Shown here: positions 23,240 through 35,237 of the stretch, piece after piece
How the letters are laid out: every line of letters begins with the position of its first letter
Numbering within the stretch: position 1 is the first letter of the stretch
NCBI RefSeq assembly: GCF_020283565.1
Contig: NC_060060.1
Location: 2,852,001 to 2,916,000 of the forward strand
Origin: Trifolium pratense
Lineage: Eukaryota > Streptophyta > Magnoliopsida > Fabales > Fabaceae
Direction of reading: 5' to 3'
Length of the DNA stretch: 64,000 bases
Program-made: the position numbers and the translations under genes
The notes under the pieces: generated by a model
Told to the model about the DNA's origin: nothing
Database searches by the model: none
The model's input: the letters and a program-made list of their open reading frames with translations, nothing else

Positions 23240-23500
23240 CATTACTTATACTGCTAGCACTTTGGTGAATTGATGCATAGTGTCGGATTTTCTTTTAAAA
23301 CGATAAATGTTAGTATTGCTCAGAATTCTTATCTGATCATTTTGAAGCCATGTATATCGACACAGAGATAATGTGACGATAGACATATGAAGACTCAAAT
23401 CATTCATTGGAAACGCTAAGCCAAACTCAAAGGCGGTGTTTTTTGATACAAAAGTGCTATATGGATGCTAAGGGTAAATCCCAACAATAATTTTGAGGAT
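23240..23500 (+). pseudogene. Duplicated 3' end of COBL4 (gene remnant)
   Basis: Begins with a diverged copy of the last COBL4 codons (ATACTGCTAGCACTTTGGTG AATTGA) and continues with its 3' flank. The rest of the gene is absent upstream, so this is a stub of a former tandem copy or of a partial duplication. Confidence 0.75.
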
Positions 23501-23842
23501 GATATTAAAAAGAAACCTGATTCCAATTAGCAGCAAAAGATCCAACCAATATCATGATTCAGTTTGTCTTCTATATATTTCTTACAATTACTTCACAAAA
23601 TACACCAAGGATATATAAAACCAATAAATACATCATTACAAAGTTAGAACAGTGATGACTAACAATCCAACCCTTATGTTGGACCTAAGAAACAAATCAT
23701 AGGGCAAATGTATCTTTGAATTTTTAATCGATGTCATACTCCAGCTAGGTTTGAATTCCAAATTTGTATCACAAAATCGAGTCAAAACTGTTAGGGACGC
23801 AAATTTTAGATAGCAGAATCGCGTGTACCATGGATCCGAACA

Positions 23843-26800
23843 TTAACAATATGCGTGAAGTACCAAGACTACCAACGAAGCAATCATCAAAGTAAGGTAG
23901 GAAACCAAGGAAACCTCGAGCTTCGAACCAGCATTGGGTAACCATGGATAAGCATCAGGTGGTGGCATGACACAGTTATCACCATTGAAATAGATCCTCC
24001 GAGGAAATCCCCAACCCTTGTCAAACATAAAAGAATCATCTTTTCGGAAAAGTAGCTCTGATTGCACATTACCATTAGGGCCAGCTTGGTTGAGGAAATC
24101 GTTGTAGAATTTAACGCCCCAAAGCATTGCTGTATCATCTGTTAAAAGAAACATAATGTTCACAAAGTGATTAGGATGAAAATTTAGAATATCACAAAGA
24201 AATTAACTGCTCGAGAAATTTGAAAAGCCCTTCATAATCTCTATATAATTGGCTTATTTGGGTCATCTACCAATATAAGTACTTGTGAGAGTGTGAGACT
24301 GTTTGGCATAGGTTATGAAAATGATTTATGACCTAACTATAAGTTGTGTTCAGCTTATCGCCATTAGCTGTCCATAATAGTGTTACCAAATATCAGCCAT
24401 GGCAGGTATCAGTGGCGGTTTTTGGACTCTCTGCCATGGTCAATTTTGGCCGATATTGCGAAGTTTCCATCATACTCTGATATGAAGGCGCCACATGGCG
24501 TTCTCCAACACAGTTCGGCATTGACAACACTGCTACATCAGCTTTTATGTGATAATTGTGTGATAAGAGTTTATATTATAAATGTTTAACCAAGTTATTT
24601 ATCCAAACAGGACATAAGAATGGTTGTCAAGTATACTACTAATAACTACACTTGATCTAAAATCGTACACTATATTCAATTAAAAGAAACAGTGATACTT
24701 ATTTTATGTCGATAATAAGATAGGAAATCCTTGAAAAATTTTACACAAACTTACTTATCGACCCGTATGGATTTATTGATTTGTAGTTGAAACTGAACAG
24801 TTGGGTCAGATTGTCAAAGTTTGGATGTTGCACGACCAAGTTCCAATCTGAGTAATTCATCCTGTAATTGAAATTAGTAACAGTAACCTTCACCCTCCAA
24901 TACTCCTTGTAGTTAACTTTAATGTGCCAGTGAACTCGTATCGGACACATATGACTTGTACATTGAACCAAAGGAGTAATACTTTTATTTCCGGCGCCTT
25001 TAACAACTGAAGCTAAACGTGGTGCTCTTGGACTGTAACCACACAAAAAAAAAAAAAACGAAATGCATGAGTGTACAATACTAATTTCTATTATGAAATT
25101 ATAGTGTTACGAGTGACGAAAACATACTCTACACAGCTTCCTGATTGAGCTGAGTTGCCTTGGCATCCGCACGAACATGTCGGACAGGGTACAATAGTAT
25201 CATTATAGAAAGACGAGAGGGAGACACAGCAAGTTGGAGTTTTCTGAGCAAGAAATTGTGAGTATGTGCATGTCACATTCCATGTCACTGCAAAAAATCA
25301 GAGTAGTGTTAAGGTATAAGTTAATCATAATATATTCCTGATATGAAGTGGAAACTGATACAATAAGTGCTTAAGCTATAAGCGTTGTATTAAATTGTTT
25401 ACCCAAACAAGGTTCTGAATTCCGATAATTCTACCGACAACTTAAGAAATTAACATAAAAAAGGTGATTAACTTACTAAGTGCTTGAGTCACTCTCCTTT
25501 TGTCCGGTGTTGTAAATTTAGTAGGAGTCACGGTTTTTGCTGGTCCGCATGTATAGCCTGGTCCTGGTGCTTTCAAGGTAAAATTTAGCGGTAGTCTGAC
25601 CGTTTTGTTAGTAGTGCCAGCACTACCGACACTGACTTGAAACGCCGAAACTGCATTTGTTGGATCTTGTGCCCATGAGCTGAGTACACCACCTCTACAA
25701 CAATTCGCAATTTGCTGATTATATGGCGTCCCAGGAAGTAAATCTACAACCGTTGGATCTTTTTTACAGCAATGTGGGGTGTTTCCCTTAAACTTTGAAC
25801 AGTCTCCTTGTTCAGTTGTCTGTCCTCCCATCACTTGCCATATTACCTCCTTCTTAGCCCAGGTCCATCCTAAGGACCATCCTGGTGCCGATATATGACG
25901 ATATTGCTGGAAATTGTTCATCGTAACAACAGCCTGTCCATATGAATTGTTTCTTAGAGATCAAAGTAATACAAATTTGCAAAAAGCTATAACAAGTGTA
26001 TAGCATATGAGAGAAACTGGTGTGAACATACATGCAACTCTATCATGAAAAATGTGTTTCCATTAAATAGTAAAATCATATGAACTTTATGTAAAATTAA
26101 TATTAAAAGGTACAGTGAAAGAATTTACTCACAACATAACCATCAGGTGTCCATTCTCTAATATCCCATTTGATTGTGATATTTCCAAATGGGTCAAGTG
26201 GATCGTATGCTTCTGAAAGAAATAAAAGCCACAAAATGAACTAGTTAAGTGAACAGAAAAGAAAATTCAAGCAAGAAAATATGAATTTCACTGGCAAAAC
26301 GATGTAGACAAGCAAGAAAATATAAAAAATATAGAAAACAAACAAAGCTGAACATCGTGTTTCTTACAAAAAAAAACATTGAATCGTCACCACGAGCTGC
26401 CATAACCTAATAAAAGGAAAAATATCTAAATTTTGCATATAAATCACCAAGGTTTTAGATCACACTCGAGGTCACGGTTCAGTCACATTCGTGATCCTTT
26501 GACAGGGTTTTGTACTGTCAATACAACCCTAATCATGGTGACCTTAGACATAGTTTTAAATAAAGGTCTGCAACCGCAATCTGGGCTGCAACATAACAAT
26601 TTTTTATGTTGCCGAAACCGCAACAGTACAACAATTGAGGCCACATTTGAACACAATTCTATGCAATATCAAAGATTGTGACGCGACAGAAACCATTACT
26701 GCGACCGCTATTTAAACCCTCACCTGACCTTTTAGGGTCATGAAGACATAAAAAATACCATGTGGGCCATCCCTAACTATGGCCATTGAGAGACATCGAA

Positions 26801-27183
26801 AATCATAACATCACAATCACAATTGACCCTTTTAAGAAAAACCCTTATTCACCAAATTTTTCAACAACATGAAAGAACAAAACTTCACATCAATCTCAAA
26901 CAAACATTAAGGTTCACATTCACACCATTAAAATAAAACACAAAGAACATAAAAGTAAACAATTGGTACTACCAATAAAAATTAAAACAGAACAAACCCA
27001 TGAACCAAAAACATAAGAGGAATCAAAAAGTTGAAAACTTTAAAGAAAAACATTAAAAATAAAATCAGCATTACATAAACGTAAGAAGGAGAAAAAATAA
27101 GAACCTGTTGAAGTGTAGAACAGCGTAAAGAAGAGGAAGAAAAGCATGCATGGACAAGGTTTAAGGAAAGGGAAGAACAACAT
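23843..27183 (-). CDS. COBRA-like GPI-anchored protein, COBRA/COBL1 type
   Basis: Second COBRA-family gene, facing the first. Exons: 27183-27105, 26212-26133, 25933-25477, 25287-25128, 25032-24755, 24138-23843 (1350 nt, 449 residues). All five introns sit at the same positions and phases as in the plus-strand COBL4-like gene, and exons 2, 3 and 5 are exactly the same size. Features: a hydrophobic N-terminal signal region, AYDPLDPFGNITIKWDI, CCVS (225-228), VHWHIKVNYKEYWRVK, and a hydrophobic tail ending VVLVLHAYC for GPI processing. LWGVKFYNDFL and QHPNFDNLTQ match the COBRA/COBL1 branch, whose Arabidopsis members guide oriented cellulose deposition in expanding cells; branch is inferred from recalled family patterns. 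A (GA)n tract lies in its likely 5' UTR. Intron 1 contains diverged repeats at 26440-26830. Confidence 0.93.
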
Positions 27184-27288
27184 TGTTTACTCTTTTTTTT
27201 GTTTGTCGGAGTTGTGATAGTTTCTTACACAGAATCAGGATTTTTGTCTGATCAAAATAAATAAATAAATTTAATAAATAAAGGAATT

Positions 27289-27290
<2 letters not shown>

Positions 27291-27321
<31 letters not shown>
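27291..27321. repeat. (GA)n microsatellite in the COBRA-like 5' leader
   Basis: About 15 GA units on the plus strand (CT on the coding strand), some 110 bases upstream of the minus-strand ATG at 27183. CT-rich leaders are common near plant transcription starts, so it may sit in the core promoter or 5' UTR. Confidence 0.9.
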
Positions 27322-27323
<2 letters not shown>

Positions 27324-27543
27324 TATGTATTGTTGTGTACAGTTGGCAATGTGATGATTTGAATGAAAATGGTATGAAAATATGCTGTGAGCAAAGAATA
27401 CCCATTGGAAGGGACTTACTTGGTTTGGCAAAGGCTCTCAGAAATTTTCCTTTAAGTTCATAGTTTTTGGTTCCTATGTGTAAAGTGACAACTTTTGCTT
27501 TTTTCTTCTTATATAGACGAATAATTGACTCCGAATATTTTTA

Positions 27544-27826
27544 GGGTGCGTTTGATTCGTAAAACAGTAAGAATTGAACAGAACAACACAAGTGATATAG
27601 GGCGATAATATTTTTATATTCGAAAATAAAAGGGGAATTATTGTATTTTTTATAGTTTTACTATGGACAAAAAGTTGTCACGTGGTTTAGTAAGGGACAA
27701 AAATCTTGTTTTGTCCTGTTCCTTGCTACCTAATTTGTCCAGTCCCATAACTAGTTTCAAATCAAACAGGGTATAACAAAAGTTGTCCAGTTCAATCCCC
27801 CGTTTTTTAGCAAATCAAACACACTC
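27544..27826. mobile_element. Tourist-like (PIF/Harbinger) MITE, TSD TTA
   Basis: Ends GGGTGCGTTTGATTCG and (reverse complement) GAGTGTGTTTGATTTG form an inverted pair. Both are flanked by TTA (27541-27543 and 27827-27829), the 3-bp target duplication of PIF/Harbinger elements. The core has GGACAAAAAGTTGTCACGTG and TGTCCAGTTC blocks shared with 17225-17480. Confidence 0.75.
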
Positions 27827-28004
27827 TTAATCTGATTATGAAGTCAGTTCTAGGATCAAGTGTGATTTCCACCCCTTGAATTTTTTATAAGAATTATTTT
27901 TAATTAGATTTTATTTATTTCGTGGTTGAACTTTGGATTATTACAATCGCTTCTTTCCTGAGAAATTAGAAAGTTAATACCAAAATAAATATAAACATTG
28001 TGAG

Positions 28005-28100
28005 GTACTCCTTCCGGTCCTTTTTATAAGAAACACTTAGGGCAAAAAATTTGATCCTTTTTATAAGAAACTTTGACCAATTTTCAAATGTTTTAAATGT
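28005..28100. repeat. Fragment of a TCCTTCCGGTCC-type MITE
   Basis: TACTCCTTCCGGTCCTTTTT followed by ATAAGAAAC twice resembles the terminal repeat of Stowaway-like plant MITEs. A similar end in the opposite direction (AACCGGAGGGAGTAAT) occurs at 5274-5290. The other end was not found. Confidence 0.4.
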
Positions 28101-28577
28101 TCAATTTCACTTATACCCTTATTTATTATGAGAGAGAAATTTTACCATAAATAAGTGAGAACTTTATTTGGGTCACATGAAAAATTAATCTGAAATCACT
28201 CTTTAAATTAAATTGGATTGTGAAGTTAAACATGGTAAATGATATCAGTTATTAATTTAACTTTTTTTTTTTTGTACATATTTAAGATTTTTTTTCTAGT
28301 AACACCCCAAAAATAACTAGTTACACCCACATTTATTTAAAATTTAATTATAATACCAAATTTAGTTCAGAAGCCCCTTTTTTCATCTCTCACTCTAAAT
28401 ATAATATTTGATCTCTTTCACAAACACTCATGAATATGTGACCAAACTTGATGAATGATTAAAGATTGAATCACAAGTTCCATCCACGACTTCCATCAAT
28501 ATTCTACGTTTTCCTTTTATTTATTTTTTTCCTATCATCGTTCGTTGTGAACTTAATTCACGTACCTCTCTTTAATG

Positions 28578-28697
28578 GTCCGTTTTGGTTTGAACGAAAA
28601 GAAAGAAAAAGGAAAAAAAATTACGGATTTCAATGCATGAACCAATTGAAATCCGTAATTTTTTTTTCCTCTTTCTTTCTGCTCAACCAAACAGAGG
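28578..28697. repeat. Compact perfect-looking hairpin (foldback element)
   Basis: Arms of more than 30 bases (ATTACGGATTTCAAT preceded by GAAAGAAAAAGGAAAAAAA, and its reverse complement) enclose a ~10-base loop at 28635-28644. Outer GTTTTGGTTTGAAC and GCTCAACCAAACAG extend the pairing. It could be a short MITE. Confidence 0.75.
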
Positions 28698-28699
28698 AT

Positions 28700-30136
28700 A
28701 AAATTTCTAAGTTTAAGTTGTATATGAACTAAATTCTTGTATGCCTAAGCAAATTTAATTCACGTAAGTGACGTAACACACAAAAAATGTTAGAAATAAG
28801 ATCACGTGATTTCGTGAACTACGATTACGGACTTTGTTTCAGCTTTAAAAAATATAGATTTTTTCTTTGTATTTTTGAAAATAGATTTTCTAAAATCGAT
28901 TTTCAAAATATTACAAGTTTTTTTATATTTGTTTTTTCTAAATTGAAACACTAATTTTGACATCATATAACATAAACACACACATTATTGAAGATCAAAA
29001 CATAGTCAAAATTATAATTTTTTTCAAAAAGTTGTATTTCAGAAATGATTTTTATGAAAATCTATGAAATAGCTTCAAAATTAAGTGATTTTTTGAAATT
29101 TTGATATTCAAAAAAAGTTTCAATAAAATGATCAAATACCTAAAATAACATTTTAAGAATAATTATTCAAACCAAATTTCCATTTGAAGCTTTTATAAAA
29201 AGTTTCTTTGTAAATTTTTTTTACACAAATTTATGTACCATTACAAAAATCTATTTTAAAAAAATCTATAACAAACAGACCCTACATCTTACAAAAATTA
29301 TGAGAAATAAAAGTATTGAAAGAACATGAGAAAGAGGCAATAGTGCATAAACGAAGATGACAAACTGGTGTTAAACAAAAGGAAGAAGGCATGTGAGTGG
29401 GAAACTGAAGAGATCATGAGAGGGAATTAGGTTTTGAAAATTTAATTTTAAACCAAAATAAAATAAAAAGTTTATCTTATTATAAAATAAAAAGCATCAA
29501 CAATACAATTTGGCATTAACTCTAACACATGAGGAACTACTTTAACTTGCCTCCTAGAAAACTCAACCAATGAATTTGACAAAAATTATTTAGACTACTA
29601 ATATAATATTTAATAATAAAACCAAAGTAAGAAGGTCATTGGAAGACATATATTAAAAATGTCAATGACAATCTTTGCATCCAATTCAAAAAGACATTGG
29701 TCATGTTTGGGAAGGCGGATAAGCTAGGTTTTGACTTATAAGCTAAAAGTTTTGTTTGGTAACGGTCTTTAAAAATGAGCTTATAGCTTAATTTATTAGC
29801 TCATAGCTTATTTTTCAAACGCTATTTCAAGTAGCTTATGAGTTTATACCTTATTATATTTTCTTCGAATTTTACCCCTACAATTTTACTTGAAAAAAAT
29901 TAAATATTAAATAAACATATCTTTTTTATATCATTTCATACTTATAAGCTAGTTCAACCGTTAATTTTACCAAACACTACAAATTCAATCAGCTAACTTA
30001 TTCGCTATAAGCTAGCTTATAAATTAACCGCTATAAACTCATCCACTATAAATTAGCTTATCAGTTATCCACTATTTTTTACCAAAAAGAGTCATTGTCT
30101 AATTGCATATTGTCCATCTGTCGAATAGCTTGTAAC
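28700..30136. other. Gene-free AT-rich stretch with a weak foldback
   Basis: No coding region recognised. Around 29700-30075 there are repeated inverted AGCTTATA/TATAAGCT motifs from AAGGCGGATAAGCTAGG to CTTATCAGTTATCCACT, suggesting an old foldback MITE whose ends I cannot fix. Confidence 0.4.
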
Positions 30137-30148
30137 AACCAAATAGCA

Positions 30149-30721
30149 AAAAAAAAAAAAAAAAAACCTTTCTTCTCCTTTTCTTCATAGCCGCCGCCCC
30201 CACATTAACCTAGTTTTTTTTCTTCTTGATCTATCAAGGAGGGGTGGTTTTAGGGTCAATTTTTGACCCAAAATCACCCCTCATATTTGTTTTTCCTTTT
30301 CTTCTTTGTTTAAATAAGTGATCTTCACATTGATCAAGTTTTTTTTTGTGATTTCGCCGTCTGAGTGCGGCGTTGTGTTGTTCGTCGTCTTGTGCGACGT
30401 TTTTGTTGTCCCGTATTGTGCGGTGTTCATTTGATTTCTATTGAAAAGATCGGCTTCAGTCAATTACAGTTTCAACCAATGATTTGGGCTTCAACGCTGC
30501 AGATCCGGAGGCATGGATACTTCGGTGACTTTAACTTTATCATATTATTTGTTGTAGGCATTTTGCCGTTGTATGCTATTAACTCGGATGCTGTGAGTTT
30601 TGTTCGCAGATTCATCCTTTATGTTTTTAGCGATGTTGATTATGTGGTTGTATTTGATGTAATCTATCAATTTGAATGAATGAATATCATTTTGTTATTG
30701 TCAAAAAAAAAAAAAAAAAAA
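30149..30721 (+). mobile_element. Truncated LINE-like retroelement with TSD and poly-A
   Basis: The 12-bp direct repeat AACCAAATAGCA (30137-30148 and 30722-30733) flanks a segment that ends in GAATGAATATCATTTTGTT and a ~21-base poly-A run. This is the signature of target-primed insertion of a non-LTR element. The left end is also A-rich (about 18 A), which is unusual. The open frame at 30365-30679 has no recognisable domain. Confidence 0.7.
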
Positions 30722-30854
30722 AACCAAATAGCATCACCTTCTTTTACACTAAAGAATAGATTGTGTTATTGATAATTACATTTATATCTTAACTTTCCAC
30801 AATTGTTAAATCAAAAATATTAAATAGTGATTTCGGGATACTCTTTATTTATTT

Positions 30855-31220
30855 ATTTTCTCAAAAACTTAGAATCTAACCTAAAAATCTAACAATCGAT
30901 TAATATGTTGGGACAATTCTACCATCCACTAATATGTTGTTGATTTTTCTCCATATCATATTTGTTTATTAATTGTTTATATATTCATAATTGGTTTCTC
31001 TTTTGCTATTATTTGTACACGTCAGTATATTGGATATATTGTGTAGGTTTATATATGTATTATTCAATCAAATAAAAAATGTGTTGCTACAACACCCGTG
31101 TAATATCCGTGCATCGCATGGGTGAAATATCTAGTTTTCTCAAAAACTTAGAATCTAACCTAAAAATCTAAAAATCGATTAATATGTTGGGACAATTTTA
31201 TCGTCCACTAATAAGAGGAT
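30855..31220. repeat. Direct repeats flanking a Helitron-like 3' end
   Basis: TTTTCTCAAAAACTTAGAAT, TAACCTAAAAATCTAA and ATTAATATGTTGGGACAATT occur at about 30858-30940 and again at 31135-31218. The second copy starts right after a hairpin plus CTAG (31131-31134), the form of a Helitron 3' terminus followed by T. The 5' end of that element was not identified. Confidence 0.6.
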
Positions 31221-32111
31221 CAATTAAAAGTAGAATAATATTATTTTTGTTTTTGTTTTTTTTTTCCCATCATCAGTATTAAGTGGTTTCAGTTCTCTCC
31301 CGATTACAGTTGTGAGAGTTGAATTGTGGTCCTCCATACCAAATCCACTGACAATCACCACTTGACCAACCAACGATTGCTAGAACAATATTATATTTGT
31401 ATGTTTGAGCAAAATATAATCTTAATTATACTTGAAATTTATCGTATGATCATGAACATATTTCTATGTTTTCAATTATGTTATGGTGAAATAGTAAAAT
31501 ATTTTTTTTGGATATAATAGTTTTTAGTGGTGGTAATGATAGCAATCACTATTAAGAAACTTTCAATAATGTGTTCTCATGTGGATATAATAGTTTTTGG
31601 ATATAAAATGGTGAGAAGGTGGTCAGTTTCTTAAAATACTTACCATTATTTTATTTTTTTACAATGAAGACAATAAAGTTTTAGTCTATCATTTTATATT
31701 GTCTATTTTTGCTTATTAAGTTATTGCTTAACTAATATTTGAGAAATTCAGTTCCTCCGTTTGTGATTTTTTTTAGTTGTCTATATTTATTTTCTATTGA
31801 TAAAAAAATACTAAACTTTTGTCAAAATACATAAATAATAAGCTATACAAAACAAAATTTAAAGAGGAAATAAAATTTCTCACTAATTGTAATGGAATTA
31901 GAGACGAAATAATGTTTCTTTCATTAAAATCAAATTGGCTAATATTAGTGATGAAAAATGTAGTCACCAACAAGCAAAGCAACAACACATCCTCATCGAT
32001 CATCACATTCTCTTGAAGAACATAGCTAGGCCCAACACATGACATATTGCTTCTTACACCCTCCCTTAAAACAACCTGCCACTTTAAAAGATAATGGCAT
32101 AATGCTCCTTC

Positions 32112-32363
32112 GATGTTTTCTCTTTAGGCCCTCATGGTTCTTTTCCCCTTTGAAATTTACTTTTTTGCCCTTCAATAAAAACTTCGGTCACTACGAACCG
32201 AATTTTTTTTGCCTTGAAAAAAAAATTGGTTTCTGTTAACCGAATTTTCCCTGACTTTGAACTAGAAAAAACTTCAGTTTCTGCGAACCGAAGTTTTTAG
32301 CAAGAGCAAAATTGGAATATTTGGGGTATAAAAGATACATGGGAGGCCTAGAGAGAAAACATT
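32112..32363. mobile_element. Small MULE derivative related to the 12-kb element
   Basis: 252 bp. The left end (GATGTTTTCTCTTTAGGCC) and the right end in reverse complement (AATGTTTTCTCTCTAGGCC) are inverted copies and resemble the composite element's GAAGTTTTCTCTCCCGACC; both then run into CTTTTATACCCC/CTTTTCCCC, TTTTGCCC/TTTTGCTC and AAAAACTTCGG blocks. The interior holds three palindromes of the TTCGGT..ACCGAA kind (near 32191, 32230 and 32275). No clear target duplication was found, so the outer limits are approximate. It contains no gene. Confidence 0.7.
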
Positions 32364-32960
32364 TCATTCATTAGCTCTTGTAAGTGAGACTGGATCCTCT
32401 CCTGTTTAAATTCCACCGGAGGGGATAAAGTTTAATCCACACCTTTTAAAAAAAATATATTTGAATGAACAGTAGACAGCAAAAAATAAATGAAAGGTTG
32501 GGATTCAACATGAGGTGAATTTGACTGGAGAGGATCTCCTCTCCTTGTAAGTGCATATCTCAATATTTTAATAAATATAATATGTCGATGTAAATTAACT
32601 TCACATTAAAATTCAATCGAAAACAAACATTTCTCTAGTGTATAATATATTTTTCTGGTAAATTAAAAATATTAAGACATCAAAATGATTAGTAGATATT
32701 AAAGTGATATCTAAAATTATCGACGAACACCATGAAAATATCCCGAGCTTCATCTCCAAAGTTGCCGCAAGAGCTTTTGTCGCCGTTGCTTCTTATACGC
32801 ACAACCTATTCTATGCAGCATCGACTGAGATCTCACCATGGTAATAAAACTTCATGAAGTACATAAATCTTCTCATTGGAGTATATATTAATGCAATATC
32901 TCATCTCATCTCATACTAATAGTAATAATAACAAACAAAAATAAATAATATTAAAATGTA

Positions 32961-33741
32961 GAGTAGTGCTAGATGGAACGACATGTTTCCACCGACGAAT
33001 GGCACGACAAGCCAAATCCAAGTTCCTTTGGCCTATCCAGACCCGTCAGATTCATCGTACGCTCCGGATTATGCCACACATATTTTTCTTAATTTCTCTA
33101 AAACAAATATAAAAAAAAATCAAAAGATCCATTCCTGTTTCCTTGCCTGACCCATTCCCATATGACCGATCCACCATCTCCTTTTTACTGTCGGACGGTG
33201 TTCCTTTCACCGCTATTCAGAGCATCGCCGCATTCGTTCTTCACAGCGTAAAACGACAATACTTATCAGCAGTAGTTTTGGGGTTTCTTATTTTACATCC
33301 AGCAATAACAATTTCATTATCAACTATTTAGTGACATTTGGTACAGAAATTAAAATTAGAAAACAATAAAATACATGAATAAATTAGAAAACATGGTGCA
33401 CTTAATTCTTCGCTCATGAGTTGCTGCAACTGCTCCCAGGACCGTGACGGCAGCCACTACGAGGATTGATAAATACAACCACAGGTGAACTCCGGCGGCT
33501 TCCTCTTCATCAAGTCCTCCTTGTCAATACTCCGGTGGCGAGGACGACGGCGGAGGATTGGTCAGGAATGAATGGGGTTGGTGAGAAGAGAAACAGAAGC
33601 ATAACTACTTTGAAATGGAGTTGGTGATTGAAGGCTCAGGAAAAAAACTCAAATCGTGAAGAGAGAGAAAAAGAAGGGTGATGACCACGTCATGTCGTTG
33701 GATTTGTACGACAACTGTTGTCGTGCTTACTAGCATTTTCC
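32961..33741. mobile_element. Candidate Pack-MULE with 9-bp TSD
   Basis: Flanked by the perfect 9-bp repeat TAAAATGTA (32952-32960 and 33742-33750). Ends GAGTAGTGCTAG and, in reverse complement, GGAAAATGCTAG are short inverted repeats with the TGCTAG core seen in some legume MULEs. The ~780-bp interior is GC-richer than its surroundings and looks gene-derived: 33130-33260 and 33420-33600 have codon-like composition, and an open frame at 33143-33331 encodes 62 residues I cannot identify. That suggests captured host gene fragments; the source is unknown. Confidence 0.6.
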
Positions 33742-33984
33742 TAAAATGTATGCTTCCAATTTGATTCGGTTTAAAAAAAAAAAAAGTTTATCCTTGTTGG
33801 GCTCTTCTATGTATTTCTTGCACATAGTTTTTGAGTCTCTTAATATATTTTGCTGTTTCAAAAAAAAAAAAAAAAGTTTGGATATAAACGCTCCTACTTA
33901 TAATATTATTATAAAAAATAATATTGAATTTTGTAGTTTTATATCTCTGTTTTTATGTAAGTTCTCAACCATTCAATCTTCTAT

Positions 33985-33985
33985 A

Positions 33986-34015
<30 letters not shown>
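33985..34015. repeat. (ATT)n microsatellite
   Basis: About ten ATT units in a row. Confidence 0.9.
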
Positions 34016-34023
<8 letters not shown>

Positions 34024-34268
34024 GACTTTATCTCTCTTTTTATGTCTCATGTTTACGGTAAATATATAACAATCGAAAAAAATTGAGAGAAATTCAATGA
34101 AGATAAATCATTTTCCTTAACTCTATGTGGGGCTTTGAGTGTTTCTTATTACAGAAGGAGTAATTTGTCAATTTGTTAAGTACTAGTGTACTACCATTTT
34201 CCCTTAACTCTATGTCCTTTTTTGTATTCAGCCTCCGACACACAAGGACAGACAGCAACTATCAGTTA

Positions 34269-35184
34269 GTGTGTGTTTGGTTTAGCGGTGGCTAAAATTG
34301 AGTTTGGTAGAATTAAGTTTGACAGAATTGATTTTGGTTAAAAGTGAGTTGAGTAGAATTGGTTTATGTTTGGATATATTAATGTAAAAGTGATTTTCAA
34401 TATTTGATGTTGTTTGGATGATTTGAATTAAAATTACTTTTGAATATGTAAATTACCAAAAGGGTCTTTCACATTTATGAAAATAAAAATTATACCGTAA
34501 GTAATAATGTAAATAGTATTATATAAAAATCAGAATATTCCATTCCATATGTTAAAAGGGTAAAATTTTTGTTTATTGAATAAAAATCACAATATCCATA
34601 TTCAATAAAATTTGACAGTGTACCCAAAAAAAAGTCTGATATTTATTATTTTAAATGTATTATATATAAATATTTATGTTTGTTGAACACATAATATTTT
34701 TTTATGCATTTTTTGACTAAAAATTAAGCCTACTTTATAGTAAAAATCCTGATAGGCAAATAACTCCAATTAAATAACAACTTAAGTGGGCTAGGTATTG
34801 TAAAAACATAAATGGGCTATCAGGTCAAATTTATTAAAGCCCAAATGTTTGTCTGTTCAACAAAAACATAATTAGCACTGTTTATCTTCTTCAATCTGCA
34901 GTGCTGATTATCCTCTTTAATAATCACCATCGTTGCAGAAAATCATTGAGGAGTTGAGGGTAATAGAGGGATATGTAAAAAAATTTAGTTTAAGGCTTGG
35001 ATCCACATTTGATTTAACGCAGAAGCTTGGAATTGTAGCTTCACGTGAACTCGCGTTTGGGTATGTTATCACGTTGCAAATAATCGCGTTTGGTTTTAAC
35101 CAAACAACCCAGAAATCGAAGAAATCGCGTTTCGAGGTGGTAAACTCGCGTTTGGAGCTGCCCAACGTATAACCAAACAGACGC
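34269..35184. mobile_element. Tourist-like element, TSD TTA
   Basis: Ends GTGTGTGTTTGGTTTAGC and (reverse complement) GCGTCTGTTTGGTTATACG are inverted and bounded by TTA on both sides (34266-34268 and 35185-35187), as for PIF/Harbinger elements. At ~916 bp it is larger than a simple MITE, and the GC-richer right third (34930-35165) may be a nested or captured piece. No transposase is recognisable. Confidence 0.5.
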
Positions 35185-35237
35185 TTAGTTGGACCATCCG
35201 TTAATTCTTGTGGATACTTTGAATAGTATAATAGAAT

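Noticed and set aside
22910..23257. Possible 115-residue gene between the COBRA-like genes
   Set aside because: Overlapping frames of similar length exist on both strands, there is no family signature, and its end runs into the duplicated COBL4 3' end.
30365..30679. 104-residue hydrophobic protein
   Set aside because: It lies inside a truncated LINE-like insert, lacks any domain and ends near the poly-A tail.
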